From CAYOBW01 sp964402115 (GTDB lineage Bacteria > Verrucomicrobiota > Kiritimatiellia > UBA8416 > CAYOBW01), in assembly GCA_964402115.1 (NCBI GenBank), contig CAYOBW010000014.1:1-53714 (forward strand): 53,714 bases of DNA, written 5' to 3'. Both the position numbers and the translations under genes were made by a program. Positions 37,042-48,199 of this stretch are shown one piece after another. Under the pieces are notes generated by a model. That model saw only the letters and a program-made list of their open reading frames with translations, was not told where the DNA came from and made no database searches. Every line of letters begins with the position of its first letter. Within the stretch, counting starts at the first letter, position 1.

Positions 37042-37215
37042 TCATGGCTTCACGCGAAGTCCCACGTGCTCGGCCAAGCTGCGCTGCCGCCGGTCCAGCG
37101 ACACGAAGTCACGGAAGCCGAGCAGCAACGCGGTGGCAACATGCAGGGTATCCAGCGTGCGACAGTTCACCAGGCAGGCGTACTGCGCCGACAGGTTCTC
37201 CGCCTTATCCCACAC
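37042..37215 (-). CDS. PIN-domain toxin (VapC type), C-terminal part after the gap
   Basis: The last 57 residues of a PIN RNase-like toxin: VWDKAENLSAQYACLVNCRT, LDTLHVATALLLGFRDFVSL and DRRQRSLAEHVGLRVKP. The conserved R-T-L-D-x-L-H-V-A-x-A-L and the late Asp of F-V-S-L-D-x-R-Q are visible; the first acidic residues lie in the N run. It pairs with the Phd-type antitoxin at 37316-37554 and is convergent with the decayed vapBC remnant. Confidence 0.85.
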   Translation of the reverse strand: MWDKAENLSAQYACLVNCRTLDTLHVATALLLGFRDFVSLDRRQRSLAEHVGLRVKP

Positions 37216-37315
37216 NNNNNNNNNNNNNNNNNNNNNNNNNNNNNNNNNNNNNNNNNNNNNNNNNNNNNNNNNNNNNNNNNNNNNNNNNNNNNNNNNNNNN
37301 NNNNNNNNNNNNNNN
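37216..37315. other. Assembly gap (100 N)
   Basis: Exactly 100 N inside a toxin-antitoxin operon. The 5' part of the PIN toxin and the last codons of the antitoxin are missing. Confidence 0.99.
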
Positions 37316-37554
37316 CGCAGATCATCGAAGATGGGACCGGAGTCCGGTGTAACCCGGCTGCCGAAATCCTCGCGCAAGCGCGCCATGATATCCGGCCATT
37401 TCCGCTTGCCGGCGCTTGGAGCGGCGGATACGACCCTGGCCACCACGCGGCGATGCCGCGTGATCTCGACGTCTTCACCCGCTGTCACCCGTTCAAGCAT
37501 GGCGGAAAAGCCATGTTGGGCCTCTCTGACGGACAGTGTTTTCATGTCGGACAT
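37316..37554 (-). CDS. Phd/YefM-type antitoxin, 3' end in gap
   Basis: 79 residues are visible and nearly complete. MKTLSVREAQHGFSAMLERV with AGEDVEITRHRRVVARVV is the Phd/YefM fold (DNA-binding N-terminus), followed by a disordered toxin-binding tail (KWPDIMARLREDFGSRVTPD, then SGPIFDDL). The start may be ATG 37554 or 37545; neither has a clear ribosome-binding site. It is expected to neutralise the PIN toxin encoded downstream and to repress its own operon, as in the family. Confidence 0.87.
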
Positions 37555-37657
37555 ATTGTATCACAAACAGGGGGCAGGCAAGGTCAAAGTGCGCCGCAAC
37601 GAGCCCCGGGCGGCTCCGAGGGAATCGAAGCGAGCCGAAGGAGTCGCGGCGGTATGT

Positions 37658-40351
<2,694 letters not shown>

Positions 40352-40355
40352 GGTG

Positions 40356-40365
40356 NNNNNNNNNN
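40356..40365. other. Assembly gap (10 N) inside duplicated valS start
   Basis: A 10-N run, unlike the two 100-N gaps. Both sides encode the beginning of a valyl-tRNA synthetase, which suggests a scaffold join of two valS copies or a larger unresolved duplication. Confidence 0.95.
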
Positions 40366-40501
40366 CGTTGGGCGGGGGGATGACGATGCAGTAGGGCTTG
40401 CCGCCGCGGTCGGGCGTTCCGTGGAACAGCCCCTGCGCGAGCCACCACGCGTACCACTTCGCTTCGATCGCCTTCGGGTCGTAATGCTTGTCCATGTCCA
40501 T
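40366..40501 (-). CDS. N-terminal fragment of a second valyl-tRNA synthetase, cut by gap
   Basis: 45 residues, MDMDKHYDPKAIEAKWYAWW through PYCIVIPPPN, end exactly at the conserved IPPPN(VTG) active-site strand and then enter the 10-N gap. The sequence differs from the start of the full valS beyond the gap (MPLDLPKAYDATAVEPDVYQ). The ATG lies 4 nt after the cimA stop, so this is the genuine downstream neighbour of cimA. Whether a complete second gene existed, or two strains were merged, cannot be decided here. Confidence 0.85.
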
Positions 40502-40505
40502 GGGC

Positions 40506-42101
40506 TTACCGTTTCCGCCGTGCCCGGTCTTCCTCCATGAACAGCTTGTACTCCATGCTGTCCACGAGCGCTTCCCAGGAGGCTTCGATGATGTTTTCCG
40601 ACACGCCCACCGTGCCCCACGTCGACTTGCCGTCGCTGGATTCGATGAGCACGCGGGTCTTGGCCGCGGTCGCCTCCTCGGGGTCGAGGATGCGCACGCG
40701 GAAATCCGTCAGGAAGACGCGGGCGATGGCCGGGTAGAAACGGGTCAGCGCCTTGCGCAGCGCGCGGTCCAGCGCGTTGACCGGGCCGTCGCCCTCCGCC
40801 ACGGTGTGTTCGATCTCGTTGTTGACGCGGACCTTCACGACAGCTTCGGAAACGCAGGGCTCGTCCTTGCCGCGCTTCTCGACGACGACGCGGAAGCCCT
40901 CCAGGCCGAAGAACGACTTGTGTTCCCGCAGCACCTTCTGGATGAGGATGCGGAACGACGCGTCGGCGGCTTCGAAGGCGTAGCCCTTGTGCTCGAGCTG
41001 CTTGAGCACCTCGAGGACCTCGCGGGCGCCCTCGACGGAGGTCTTGCGCCCCAGGCCGAGCTCCACCGCCTTCAGCAGCACGTTGCTGCCGCCCGACAGC
41101 TCGGAGACGAGGATGCGCCGCTCGTTGCCCACCTGCTCCGGGGCGAGGTGCTCGAACGTGCGCGGATTCTTGTTCACCGCGTTGACGTGGGCGCCGCCCT
41201 TGTGGCCGAACGCGCTCTGCCCCACGTAGGGCTGCCGCGTGTCGTTGCGCAGGTTGACCTGGTCGTTGACGAAGGCCGACAGCTCGCGCAGCCTGGTGAA
41301 GTCGCCCTCGTGCAGGCAGGGCAGCCCCAGCTTGAGCGCGAGCGCGGGCATGACCGAGATGAGGTTGGCGTTGCCGCACCGCTCGCCGAAGCCGTTGATC
41401 GTGCCCTGCACCTGCACGGCGCCGGCGCGGACCGCCTCCAGGCTGTTGGCCACGGCCGTGTCGGAGTCGTTGTGGCAGTGGATGCCGACCGGCGCGCCGA
41501 GGCGCCGGACCACGCTGCGCGTGAGGGCGTAGATCTCGTGCGGCAGGCAGCCGCCGTTGGTGTCGCAGAGGATCACGGCGTCCGCCCCGGCGCGCACGGC
41601 CCGCCGCAGCACGGCGAGGGCGAAGGCGGGGTCGTCCTTGTAGCCGTCGAAGAAGTGCTCGGCGTCGAAGAAGACGCGCCGCCCCTGGTCCTTGAGGTAG
41701 GTGATCGTGTCGCCGACCATCTCCACGTTCTGCGCGGGGGAGACGCGCAGCACGTCCGTGACGTGCAGCTTCCAGGTCTTGCCGTAGATCGTGACAACTT
41801 CGGTCTGCGCCTCCAGCAGGGCGCGGACCTGGGGGTCGTCCTGCACGCGCGTCTGGGCGTGGCGCGTGCTGCCGAAGGCGACGATCTGCGCGTGCCGCAG
41901 CGGCACGTCGCGGATCGCCTTGAAGAACTGCAGGTCCTTCGGGTTCGAGGCGGGGAAGCCGCCCTCGACGAAGTCCACGCCGAAGGCGTCCAGGCGCTGG
42001 GCGAGCCGCAGCTTGCCCGCGCCCGAAAAGGAGATGCCCTCGCCCTGCGAGCCGTCCCGCAGGGTCGTGTCGTAGATGGCGATGCGTCGTGTCGGCTGCA
42101 T
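40506..42101 (-). CDS. cimA: (R)-citramalate synthase
   Basis: A 531-residue enzyme that condenses pyruvate and acetyl-CoA to citramalate, the threonine-independent route to 2-oxobutanoate and isoleucine. The HMGL-like catalytic barrel opens IAIYDTTLRDGSQGEGISFS (residues 8-27). Metal-binding HCHND lies in VGIHCHNDSDTAVANSLEAV, followed by GTINGFGERCGNANL. A central linker and a C-terminal LeuA-type dimerisation/allosteric domain (about 400-520) complete the usual length of the CimA subgroup, longer than homocitrate synthases. It stands between lysC and the valS fragment with tight spacing (13 nt and 4 nt), in an operon for branched-chain and aspartate-family amino acids. Confidence 0.92.
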   Translation of the reverse strand: MQPTRRIAIYDTTLRDGSQGEGISFSGAGKLRLAQRLDAFGVDFVEGGFPASNPKDLQFFKAIRDVPLRHAQIVAFGSTRHAQTRVQDDPQVRALLEAQTEVVTIYGKTWKLHVTDVLRVSPAQNVEMVGDTITYLKDQGRRVFFDAEHFFDGYKDDPAFALAVLRRAVRAGADAVILCDTNGGCLPHEIYALTRSVVRRLGAPVGIHCHNDSDTAVANSLEAVRAGAVQVQGTINGFGERCGNANLISVMPALALKLGLPCLHEGDFTRLRELSAFVNDQVNLRNDTRQPYVGQSAFGHKGGAHVNAVNKNPRTFEHLAPEQVGNERRILVSELSGGSNVLLKAVELGLGRKTSVEGAREVLEVLKQLEHKGYAFEAADASFRILIQKVLREHKSFFGLEGFRVVVEKRGKDEPCVSEAVVKVRVNNEIEHTVAEGDGPVNALDRALRKALTRFYPAIARVFLTDFRVRILDPEEATAAKTRVLIESSDGKSTWGTVGVSENIIEASWEALVDSMEYKLFMEEDRARRKR

Positions 42102-42114
42102 GCGGTCCGCCTGT

Positions 42115-43482
42115 CTAGCGCGCGTCCTTGAGGAAGAAAGCCTCGTAGAGCGACTTCACCGCGCGCTGCCGGTCCGCCGCCTTCACCCCGAACATCATGC
42201 TGATCTCCGAGGCGCCCTGATTGAGCATCTCGATGTTCACCCCCGCGTCGGCCAGCGCCCGCGTCGCGCGCGCCGCCACGCCGAGCGTGTAGCGCATGCC
42301 CTCGCCGACCAGCATGATCAGCGCGAGCCCGCGCTCGACGACGATGTCCGTGCAGCCCAGTTCGGATTCGAAGCGCTCGATCAACCCCGCTTCCTGCTTC
42401 GCCGTGAGATCCTTCTCGCGCAGCAGAATGGAGACGTTATCGATGCCCGACGGGCAGTGCTCGTAGGAAAGTTCCTGGTCCTCGAGGATCTCCAGCATGC
42501 GCCGGCCGAACCCGATCTCGCGGTTCATCAGGTACTTGTTCATGTTGATCGAGCAGAAGCCCGCGTCGCTGGCGATGCCCACGACCTTGTGCTCCCCGGT
42601 GCGGTGGTGCTCGGGCACGATGCGGGTGCCCGGCGCGGCGGGCTTGTTCGTGTTCTTGATGCAGATCGGCACGCCTGCCGAGACGGCGGGGATGATCGCC
42701 TCGTCGTGCAGGACGCCGAACCCCGCGTAGGAGAGCTCGCGCATCTCGCGGAACGTGACCTCGTCGATGCCGAGCGGGCTGTCGATGATCCGGGGATCCA
42801 CGACGAACACGGAGTCGACGTCCGTGAAGTTCTCGTAGACCGACGCCTTCACGGCGGCCGCGAGGATGGAGCCGGTGATGTCCGAGCCGCCGCGCGAGAA
42901 GGTCACCACGCGGCCGTCGGTCGTGTAGCCGAAGAAGCCGGGGAAGATGACCAGCTCCTTCGCCTGGGCCAGCGCGGCCAGCCGCTCGTAGGCCTCCGGC
43001 AGCACGCGAGCCTGGCCGTACTCGTCCGACAGCAGCATGCCCGCCTCGCGCGGATCGGCGTAGCGCGCCGGGTGGCCGCGGTGCGTGAACGCCTCCGCCA
43101 CCAGCTTGGCCATGCTGTCCTCGCCGGCGGCCTTCATCAGGTCCATGAACTGCGGGCGGGTCAGCCGCGTGCTCTCCTTCAGGCGGCCCTTCAGGTCGAG
43201 CCCGATCTGCACAACGACGTCCGCGGAGAGCCCGAGCTGCTTCTGGAGATCCTCGAACCGGTGCAGGATGGCCTGCAGCTCCGCCTCGGCCGGGTGGCCC
43301 GCCAGGCGGCGTTCGGCGCACTCGATCAGCATGTCCGTCACCTTGACGTCCTGCTTGTCGCGCTTGCCGGGGGCGGACACGACGACGATCCGCCGGTCGC
43401 GGTCCGCCGCGACGATGTCGATGACTTTCCGGACTTGCGCGGCGTCCGCCAGGGACGTGCCGCCGAACTTGCACACCTTCAT
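42115..43482 (-). CDS. lysC: Aspartate kinase
   Basis: A 455-residue enzyme that phosphorylates aspartate, the first step towards lysine, threonine and methionine. The N-terminal KFGGTS (5-10), the SAPGKRDKQDVKVTDML region and FSRGGSDITGSILAAAVKAS (substrate/ATP site) identify the kinase domain. Two ACT domains (about 310-450; MNKYLMNREIGFGRRMLEIL and LALIMLVGEGMRYTLGVAAR, then INQ-type NIEMLNQGASEISMMFGV) are expected to bind a feedback inhibitor. The start is ATG 43482 with GGGAG upstream. It lies 84 nt after hom, with cimA beginning 13 nt after its own stop. Confidence 0.95.
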   Translation of the reverse strand: MKVCKFGGTSLADAAQVRKVIDIVAADRDRRIVVVSAPGKRDKQDVKVTDMLIECAERRLAGHPAEAELQAILHRFEDLQKQLGLSADVVVQIGLDLKGRLKESTRLTRPQFMDLMKAAGEDSMAKLVAEAFTHRGHPARYADPREAGMLLSDEYGQARVLPEAYERLAALAQAKELVIFPGFFGYTTDGRVVTFSRGGSDITGSILAAAVKASVYENFTDVDSVFVVDPRIIDSPLGIDEVTFREMRELSYAGFGVLHDEAIIPAVSAGVPICIKNTNKPAAPGTRIVPEHHRTGEHKVVGIASDAGFCSINMNKYLMNREIGFGRRMLEILEDQELSYEHCPSGIDNVSILLREKDLTAKQEAGLIERFESELGCTDIVVERGLALIMLVGEGMRYTLGVAARATRALADAGVNIEMLNQGASEISMMFGVKAADRQRAVKSLYEAFFLKDAR

Positions 43483-43566
43483 GGTTCTCGTTCTCCCGCC
43501 GGACGGATTCCCGTGCGGGGACGCGGCGCCATGCCGTGCCCCGGGGATCGCCGGCTCAAGTGTCGC

Positions 43567-44859
43567 TCACGCCTCCATGCGCAGGCGCACCACGTGGCCC
43601 GGACCCTCGGTCATGGCGTGAATATCGTGCAGGGCCGCCGTCAGGTCGCGCTCGAGGGCCGGCCGCGTCAGGACGACCAGATGCTTGCTGTTCGCGCTGC
43701 CGCTGTCGAAGCAGCGGACGGTCTCGACGTCGATGCCGCGCCCCAGGAGGACGCCCAGGATGCGCTTCTGCAGCGCGGGCTTGTCCCACGTCGTGATCCG
43801 CAGGTAGCTGCCGGTCGTGACGTCGCCGAGGGGCAGCACGGGGAGGGGCTGCCGGGCCAGCGCCACGGCGGGCACGCGGCAGGGGCAGCCCGCGTCGAGG
43901 TTGCGCACGCAGTCCACGAGATCCGCCAGCACGGTGCCGGCCGTCGGCACGCCGCCCGCCCCGCGGCCGTAGCAGAGCGTGTCGCCCGCGAGGTCGGTGT
44001 GGACGAGGATGCCGTTGAAGACGCCGCTCACCGCCGCGAGCATATGCGTGCGCGCGACCAGCGTCGGGTGCACGCGGACGTTCACGGCTTCGCCCTCGCG
44101 CCGGATAATGCCGAGCAGCTTGATGCGGTAGCCGAGCTCGCGGGCGAGCCGGATGTCCGTGTCCGATACGTGGCGGATGCCCTCGATGTGGATGTCGCTC
44201 ATGGCGAAGCAGGCGCCGAAGGCCAGCGTGGCCAGGATGCAGATCTTGTGCGCGGAGTCCACGCCGTCGATGTCCAGGCTGGGGTCGGCCTCGGCATAGC
44301 CCTCGGCCTGGGCGGCCTCCAGCGCGTCGACAAAGGGCAGGCCCTCCGTCTCCATGCGGGTCAGGATGTAGTTGCAGGTGCCGTTGACGATGCCGCGGAT
44401 GCTCTCGACGCGGCCGGCGAGCAGCCCCTCCCGCACGACGCGGATGATGGGGATGGCGCCGCCCACGCTGGCACCGTAGCCGATGTCGGTCCGCTTCTCC
44501 GCGGCCAGGCCGAAGATCTCGGCGCCGTGCCGGGCCAGCAGCGCCTTGTTGGCCGTCACGACGGGCTTGCCGAGGCGGAGCGCGCGGCAGACGAGGTCGC
44601 GCGCCGCGCCCGTGCCGCCGATCAGCTCGACCACGACCTCGATGGCCGGGTCATCCACCAGGCTGGCGCCGTCGCGCGTCAGGATGGCCGGGTCCACGGT
44701 CACGCCGCGGTCGCTCTCGAGATCGAGGTCGGCAATGCGCCGCAACACGAGCCGCAGGCCGGTGCGCTCGGCAAGGATGTCCGCGTTTGCCTGCAACGCC
44801 CGCACCAGCCCGCTGCCCACCGTGCCGAAGCCCAGTAATCCTATCCCGACTTCTCTCAT
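43567..44859 (-). CDS. hom: Homoserine dehydrogenase
   Basis: A 430-residue NAD(P)-dependent enzyme that reduces aspartate semialdehyde to homoserine. Rossmann motif GLLGFGTVGSG (7-17), VTANKALLARHG, GASVGGAIPIIRVVREGL, the signature GIVNGTCNYILTRME, and AEADPSLDIDGVDSAHK with the catalytic Asp/Lys region are all present. The C-terminal ACT domain (about 345-425, GSYLRITTWDKPALQKRILG) suggests feedback control by threonine. It is first in the hom-lysC-cimA-valS cluster; about 130 nt upstream separate it from the next gene to the right. Confidence 0.96.
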   Translation of the reverse strand: MREVGIGLLGFGTVGSGLVRALQANADILAERTGLRLVLRRIADLDLESDRGVTVDPAILTRDGASLVDDPAIEVVVELIGGTGAARDLVCRALRLGKPVVTANKALLARHGAEIFGLAAEKRTDIGYGASVGGAIPIIRVVREGLLAGRVESIRGIVNGTCNYILTRMETEGLPFVDALEAAQAEGYAEADPSLDIDGVDSAHKICILATLAFGACFAMSDIHIEGIRHVSDTDIRLARELGYRIKLLGIIRREGEAVNVRVHPTLVARTHMLAAVSGVFNGILVHTDLAGDTLCYGRGAGGVPTAGTVLADLVDCVRNLDAGCPCRVPAVALARQPLPVLPLGDVTTGSYLRITTWDKPALQKRILGVLLGRGIDVETVRCFDSGSANSKHLVVLTRPALERDLTAALHDIHAMTEGPGHVVRLRMEA

Positions 44860-44987
44860 TTGTGCCGCACCTGTCCGTTCTGCTGCGCTGGCGCCACGTG
44901 CCGGAGCCGCGCAAAAAGGACATATTCATGTCGAAATCGGGGGCTTTGACAAGCCTAAACGCCTAATGTGGGCTCTGCCCACAACCC

Positions 44988-45779
44988 TCACCCCGTCCCG
45001 CTCCCAGTGGGAGCGGGCGGAAATAGCTCGATTTCGAACGCCTCCGCGCAGGGCGCAGCCAGGCCGAGCTCGCGCGCGATCGCCCGGTTGGTCTGCAGAA
45101 TCCGCTCGTCGAAGCCGTGGCCGCGCGTGCGGAGGTTGCGCTGGTGCTGCGTGTCGTGGAACCGCAGCAGCTCGCTCTTCCAGCGCGCCTCCTCCGCGTC
45201 GAACGGCGTGTAGAGGTGGGTGCGCAGCGCCATCGTCTTGGGGTCGCGAATCAGCCAGGCGGCGAGCGGCCGGTTGTCCCGGGCGGCCAGGCGCCGGTAC
45301 ATCGCATAGACGCGCTGGTGCCCCAGGTTCGAGTCGCGGCCGTGGGGCAGGCAGACGAGGTCGGGCCGGAAAGCTGTCCACACGGCCTCCAGCAGGGCGG
45401 TGTTGGCGGGGGTGTCCAGCGGATGGCTGGCTTCGTCCTCGGCCAGGTCCAGGAACGTGACAGCCGTGTCGGGGAGGCCGAAGAAGCGCAGGCTGCGGCG
45501 CTGCTCCTGCTCGCGGACGGCTGCCTTGCGGACCAGCGTCGGCGGCGTGCAGTAGCTGTCTTCAACCCCGCTGCCCGTGCGCAGGACCGCCGCGTGCAGC
45601 GGGTTGCCGTTGCGCTGCAGGCGGCGGAGCGTGACGCCGATCGCGTCGAAATCGTCCGGATGCGGGCCCAGGACGAGCACGCGCACCGCGGGCGGGATCG
45701 TCACGGTGGTCAGCGAGGTGGGTGTTGGCGCCGCCACCAGCGTGGCCAGGGCGGGGCGTATGTCAGACAAAGCGCTCAT
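44988..45779 (-). CDS. PIG-L/LmbE-family deacetylase
   Basis: A 263-residue zinc-dependent deacetylase-like protein. The metal motif HPDD (40-43, LGPHPDDFDAIG) and the downstream HGRDSNLGHQRVY (third ligand histidine) are present, with the Rossmann-like core between (VLRTGSG, AVREQEQRRSLRFFGLPDTA, LVCLPHG). Family members remove N-acetyl groups from GlcNAc derivatives. The ATG at 45779 overlaps the TGA of a small upstream gene (ATGA), so translation is coupled. The last ten residues (PPAPTGSGTG) and the stop codon are encoded inside the hairpin repeat at 44997-45017, so the native C-terminus may have been altered by repeat insertion. Confidence 0.87.
   Translation of the reverse strand: MSALSDIRPALATLVAAPTPTSLTTVTIPPAVRVLVLGPHPDDFDAIGVTLRRLQRNGNPLHAAVLRTGSGVEDSYCTPPTLVRKAAVREQEQRRSLRFFGLPDTAVTFLDLAEDEASHPLDTPANTALLEAVWTAFRPDLVCLPHGRDSNLGHQRVYAMYRRLAARDNRPLAAWLIRDPKTMALRTHLYTPFDAEEARWKSELLRFHDTQHQRNLRTRGHGFDERILQTNRAIARELGLAAPCAEAFEIELFPPAPTGSGTG
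44997..45017. repeat. Hairpin repeat (CCTCACCCC type) at the 3' end of the deacetylase gene
   Basis: CCCGCTCCC, loop AGT, GGGAGCGGG: a perfect 9-bp stem, preceded by ACCCTCACCCC as at 52-71. It overlaps the last codons of the PIG-L gene and might also act as its terminator. Confidence 0.75.
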
Positions 45780-45949
45780 GACTGATCACCCCATACGGTT
45801 TGATCCTGCGGGCAGGGCGCCTGGTCGCTGTCCTTGCCAAGGCCCCACTGGATCTTTCCCGTGCCCTTCCACCGCCACATCTGCTGGTAGGGCGGGTTGT
45901 CTCCGCAGGCCTTCGACCTTCCCATGTTGAACATCCAAAAGGCCGCCAT
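45776..45949 (-). CDS. Unrecognised 57-residue protein coupled to the PIG-L deacetylase
   Basis: A short protein rich in Trp, Gln, Lys and Gly (MAAFWMFNMGRSKACGDNPP, YQQMWRWKGTGKIQWGLGKD, then SDQAPCPQDQTVWGDQS). A strong GGGAGGAGG lies about 8 nt upstream of the ATG at 45949, and the stop overlaps the deacetylase start as ATGA, which supports real expression. Residues include two cysteines (15, 46) and five tryptophans, and the composition is unlike the Arg/Ala-rich shadow frames of this window. There is no signal peptide. I recognise no family. Confidence 0.7.
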   Translation of the reverse strand: MAAFWMFNMGRSKACGDNPPYQQMWRWKGTGKIQWGLGKDSDQAPCPQDQTVWGDQS

Positions 45950-46073
45950 GACCAACCTCCTCCCTTGCGCTGCCTGGTACGGGGGGACCGCCGGCAACAT
46001 CTGTTCACAGTCGCGCCTTCGGCAGGCAGTGTCGCAGAATCTCCGGACAGGTGAAACGGAAAAGGGCGGTGGA

Positions 46074-46190
46074 GCAACGCCTCAGCAACGCAAGGGGGGA
46101 GGGCGCTAACGGCTGGGACCGCCGTCTCCACGCCTCGTCGCCTGCCCACGCGATGGAGACGGCCGTCCCGGCCGTTAGCGCCTTATGGGT
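46074..46190. repeat. Family A palindromic element, copy 4 (right outer arm missing)
   Basis: The left outer arm is GCAACGCCTCAGCAACGCAA. The inner arms are TAACGGCTGGGACCGCCGTC and GGCCGTCCCGGCCGTTA. The loop CGCCTCGTCGCCTGCCCACG is the reverse complement of the copy 1 loop, so the centre is inverted relative to copy 1. No gene is supported in 45950-46360 apart from this element and the family D piece at 46286. Confidence 0.85.
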
Positions 46191-46285
46191 GCAGAACTGC
46201 TATAGAAACAAGTTGTTCAGGAACCTGAACCGCTTTAGTGAGGACACGGTTTCCGGTGTAATCTGCTGGAAACCCATTCTGGATG

Positions 46286-46307
46286 CTGACTCCTGACTCC
46301 TGAATTC
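46286..46307. repeat. Family D repeat (CTGACTCCTGACTCCTGAATTCT)
   Basis: Two CTGACTC units followed by CTGAATTCT, the reverse complement of the sequence at about 1540-1560. It lies 54 nt upstream of the PQQ-like gene start. Confidence 0.82.
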
Positions 46308-46360
46308 TCTGAAACCGCACCCATTGCCCGGCGCCGGTGGCGCGTGTATGCTCCCGCCCC

Positions 46361-48031
46361 ATGCAAAGACGACTCGCGGCTCCGGCGTGGGGATGGCGGC
46401 AGGCGGCAGGGGCCGTGGTCCTGGCTTTGGCGGGGCAGCCGTCCGGCGCGCCGGGCGGCGACTGGCCGCAGTGGGGCGGCCACGATCCCGGCCGCAACAT
46501 GGTGTCTCCCGAAACCGGCCTGCCGGAGTCGTTCACCCCGGGCACGAAGTCGCCCCAGGGCGCCGGCATCCTGCCCGAGACCACGGAACACGTGCGCTGG
46601 GCTGTGCGGCTGGGGTCCTACGTCTACGGCAATCCCACCGTGGCGGACGGCCGCGTGTTCGTCGGTACCGACGATACGAGCCTGCGGGGGGATCCGCGCC
46701 TGCAGCCGACCAAGGGGGGGATGGTGCATTGCCTCGACGAGCGCACCGGCCGCGTGCTGTGGCGGCTGGTGACACCGAACCGCCCGGCCAGCCGGCTGCC
46801 GGAGCGCGCGCTCTACGGCCAGCAGCACTGCGGCACGTGCTCCTCGCCGGCCGTCTCGGGCAAGCGCGTCTTCGTCGTGACGACCGCGTGCGAAGTTATC
46901 TGCCTGGACGTCAATGGCCTTGCGGACGGCAACGACGGCCCCTTCCGTGACGAGGGCCAGTACCTGGTGGGCCCGGGCAAGCCGCCCGTGGCGCTGGCGC
47001 CGGACGACGCGGATATCCTGTGGGTGTGCGACCTCGTGGACCAGCTCGGCGTCTGCCCCCACGACGTGGCCAGTTGCTCGGTCCTGGTGGACGGCCGGTT
47101 CGTCTACACGACGACCTCGAACGGCGTGGACAGCCCGCATGTGAAGTGCCTCCGGCCCGACGCGCCGAGCTTCATCGCGCTCGATACCGAGACAGGCCGG
47201 CTGCTGGCGACGGATGACGAGGGGCTGGGGCGGCGCCTCTGGCACTGCGCCTGGTCGCCGCCCTCGCTCGGCGTCGTGAACGGCCGCAAGCTCGTCTTCT
47301 TCGGCGGCGGCGACGGCGTGTGCTACGCCTTCGAAGCCCTGCGCGAGGTCCCCGACCAGCCCGGGCTTTTCAAGAAGGTGTGGCAATATGACTGCAACCC
47401 GCCGCACTACCGGATGCGCGCTGGCGTCGAGATTCCCTACTACGTTGGCGACAAGCGCAAGAGCTACTCGACCAACAAGAACGATGGCACGTATCTCGGC
47501 CCCAGCCAGATCATCTCCACGCCCGTCTTCCATGAGGGCCGCGTCTACGTGACGATCGGGCAGGATCCCATGCACGGGCGGGGCCGGGGGCTGCTGCACT
47601 GCATTGACGCCTCGCAGACTGGCGACGTGAGCCGGGTCGGCTGCGTGTGGACCTACGAGGGCATCGAACGCTCCATCGCCAGCGTCGCGATCGCCGATGG
47701 GCTGCTGTACGCCGTGGACCTGCCCGGCCGCGTGCATTGCCTGGACGTGGCGACAGGCCGGCCCTGCTGGGTGGAGCCGCTGCAGGCCGAAACGTGGGCG
47801 ACGCCCCTCCTCGCCGACGGCCGGCTCTACGTGGGCACCAACAAGCGCCTCGCCGTGCTGGCCGCGGGCAAAGAGCCGAAGGTCCTGGCCCGCATCAGCC
47901 TGGGGTCGCCCTCGTACGGCACCCCGGTCGCGGCCAACGGCACGCTGTTCGTGGCCTCGGCGCAGTACCTGTGGGCCGTGCAGCGCAACGCCCGCTGGCT
48001 GGCCGCCGCCCCGCCCGCCGGCTCTCCGTAG
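46361..48031 (+). CDS. Secreted PQQ-like beta-propeller protein (long form)
   Basis: A 556-residue protein with an N-terminal export signal (MQRRLAAPAWGWRQAAGAVV, LALAG) and DWPQWGGHDPGRNMVSPETG, typical of PVC-type PQQ-like propellers. Blades with D-x-x-T-G-R-x-x-W occur (LDERTGRVLWRL, LDTETGRLLAT, LDVATGRPCWVEP), along with IISTPVFHEGRVYVTIGQDP and ASVAIADGLLYAVDLPGR. QQHCGTCSSP is cysteine-rich but not a CxxCH heme site. Without catalytic residues visible, a scaffold or electron-transfer role is only inference. It is convergent with the DUF6259 gene. Confidence 0.83.
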   Translation: MQRRLAAPAWGWRQAAGAVVLALAGQPSGAPGGDWPQWGGHDPGRNMVSPETGLPESFTPGTKSPQGAGILPETTEHVRWAVRLGSYVYGNPTVADGRVFVGTDDTSLRGDPRLQPTKGGMVHCLDERTGRVLWRLVTPNRPASRLPERALYGQQHCGTCSSPAVSGKRVFVVTTACEVICLDVNGLADGNDGPFRDEGQYLVGPGKPPVALAPDDADILWVCDLVDQLGVCPHDVASCSVLVDGRFVYTTTSNGVDSPHVKCLRPDAPSFIALDTETGRLLATDDEGLGRRLWHCAWSPPSLGVVNGRKLVFFGGGDGVCYAFEALREVPDQPGLFKKVWQYDCNPPHYRMRAGVEIPYYVGDKRKSYSTNKNDGTYLGPSQIISTPVFHEGRVYVTIGQDPMHGRGRGLLHCIDASQTGDVSRVGCVWTYEGIERSIASVAIADGLLYAVDLPGRVHCLDVATGRPCWVEPLQAETWATPLLADGRLYVGTNKRLAVLAAGKEPKVLARISLGSPSYGTPVAANGTLFVASAQYLWAVQRNARWLAAAPPAGSP

Positions 48032-48079
48032 CACGGCGCTGCGCCTCCCCGTTCCGGCGGGGGCGCCGGCAAGGTGTCT

Positions 48080-48153
48080 GTCCCCCTCCTCACGTCGGGG
48101 GCTACAAGGAGCGGCGGAGAACGTGCCGTAGCCGCCGAGGTAACGAGGCGGAC
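48080..48153. repeat. Family B hairpin element, copy 4
   Basis: The left arm GTCCCCCTCCTCACGTCGGG (48080-48105) is identical to copies 1 and 3. The right arm (48128-48153, GTAGCCGCCGAGGTAACGAG...) has decayed at several positions. It lies between two convergent genes. Confidence 0.82.
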
Positions 48154-48199
48154 GACATCGGCAACGTGCCAGTCCCCCTCCTGGGCGCATGGCTCACGC

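Noticed and set aside
46361..48031. PQQ-dependent dehydrogenase with heme domain
   Set aside because: CGTC in QQHCGTCSSP is not followed by His as CxxCH requires, and the dehydrogenase active-site Asp/Glu pattern is not evident.
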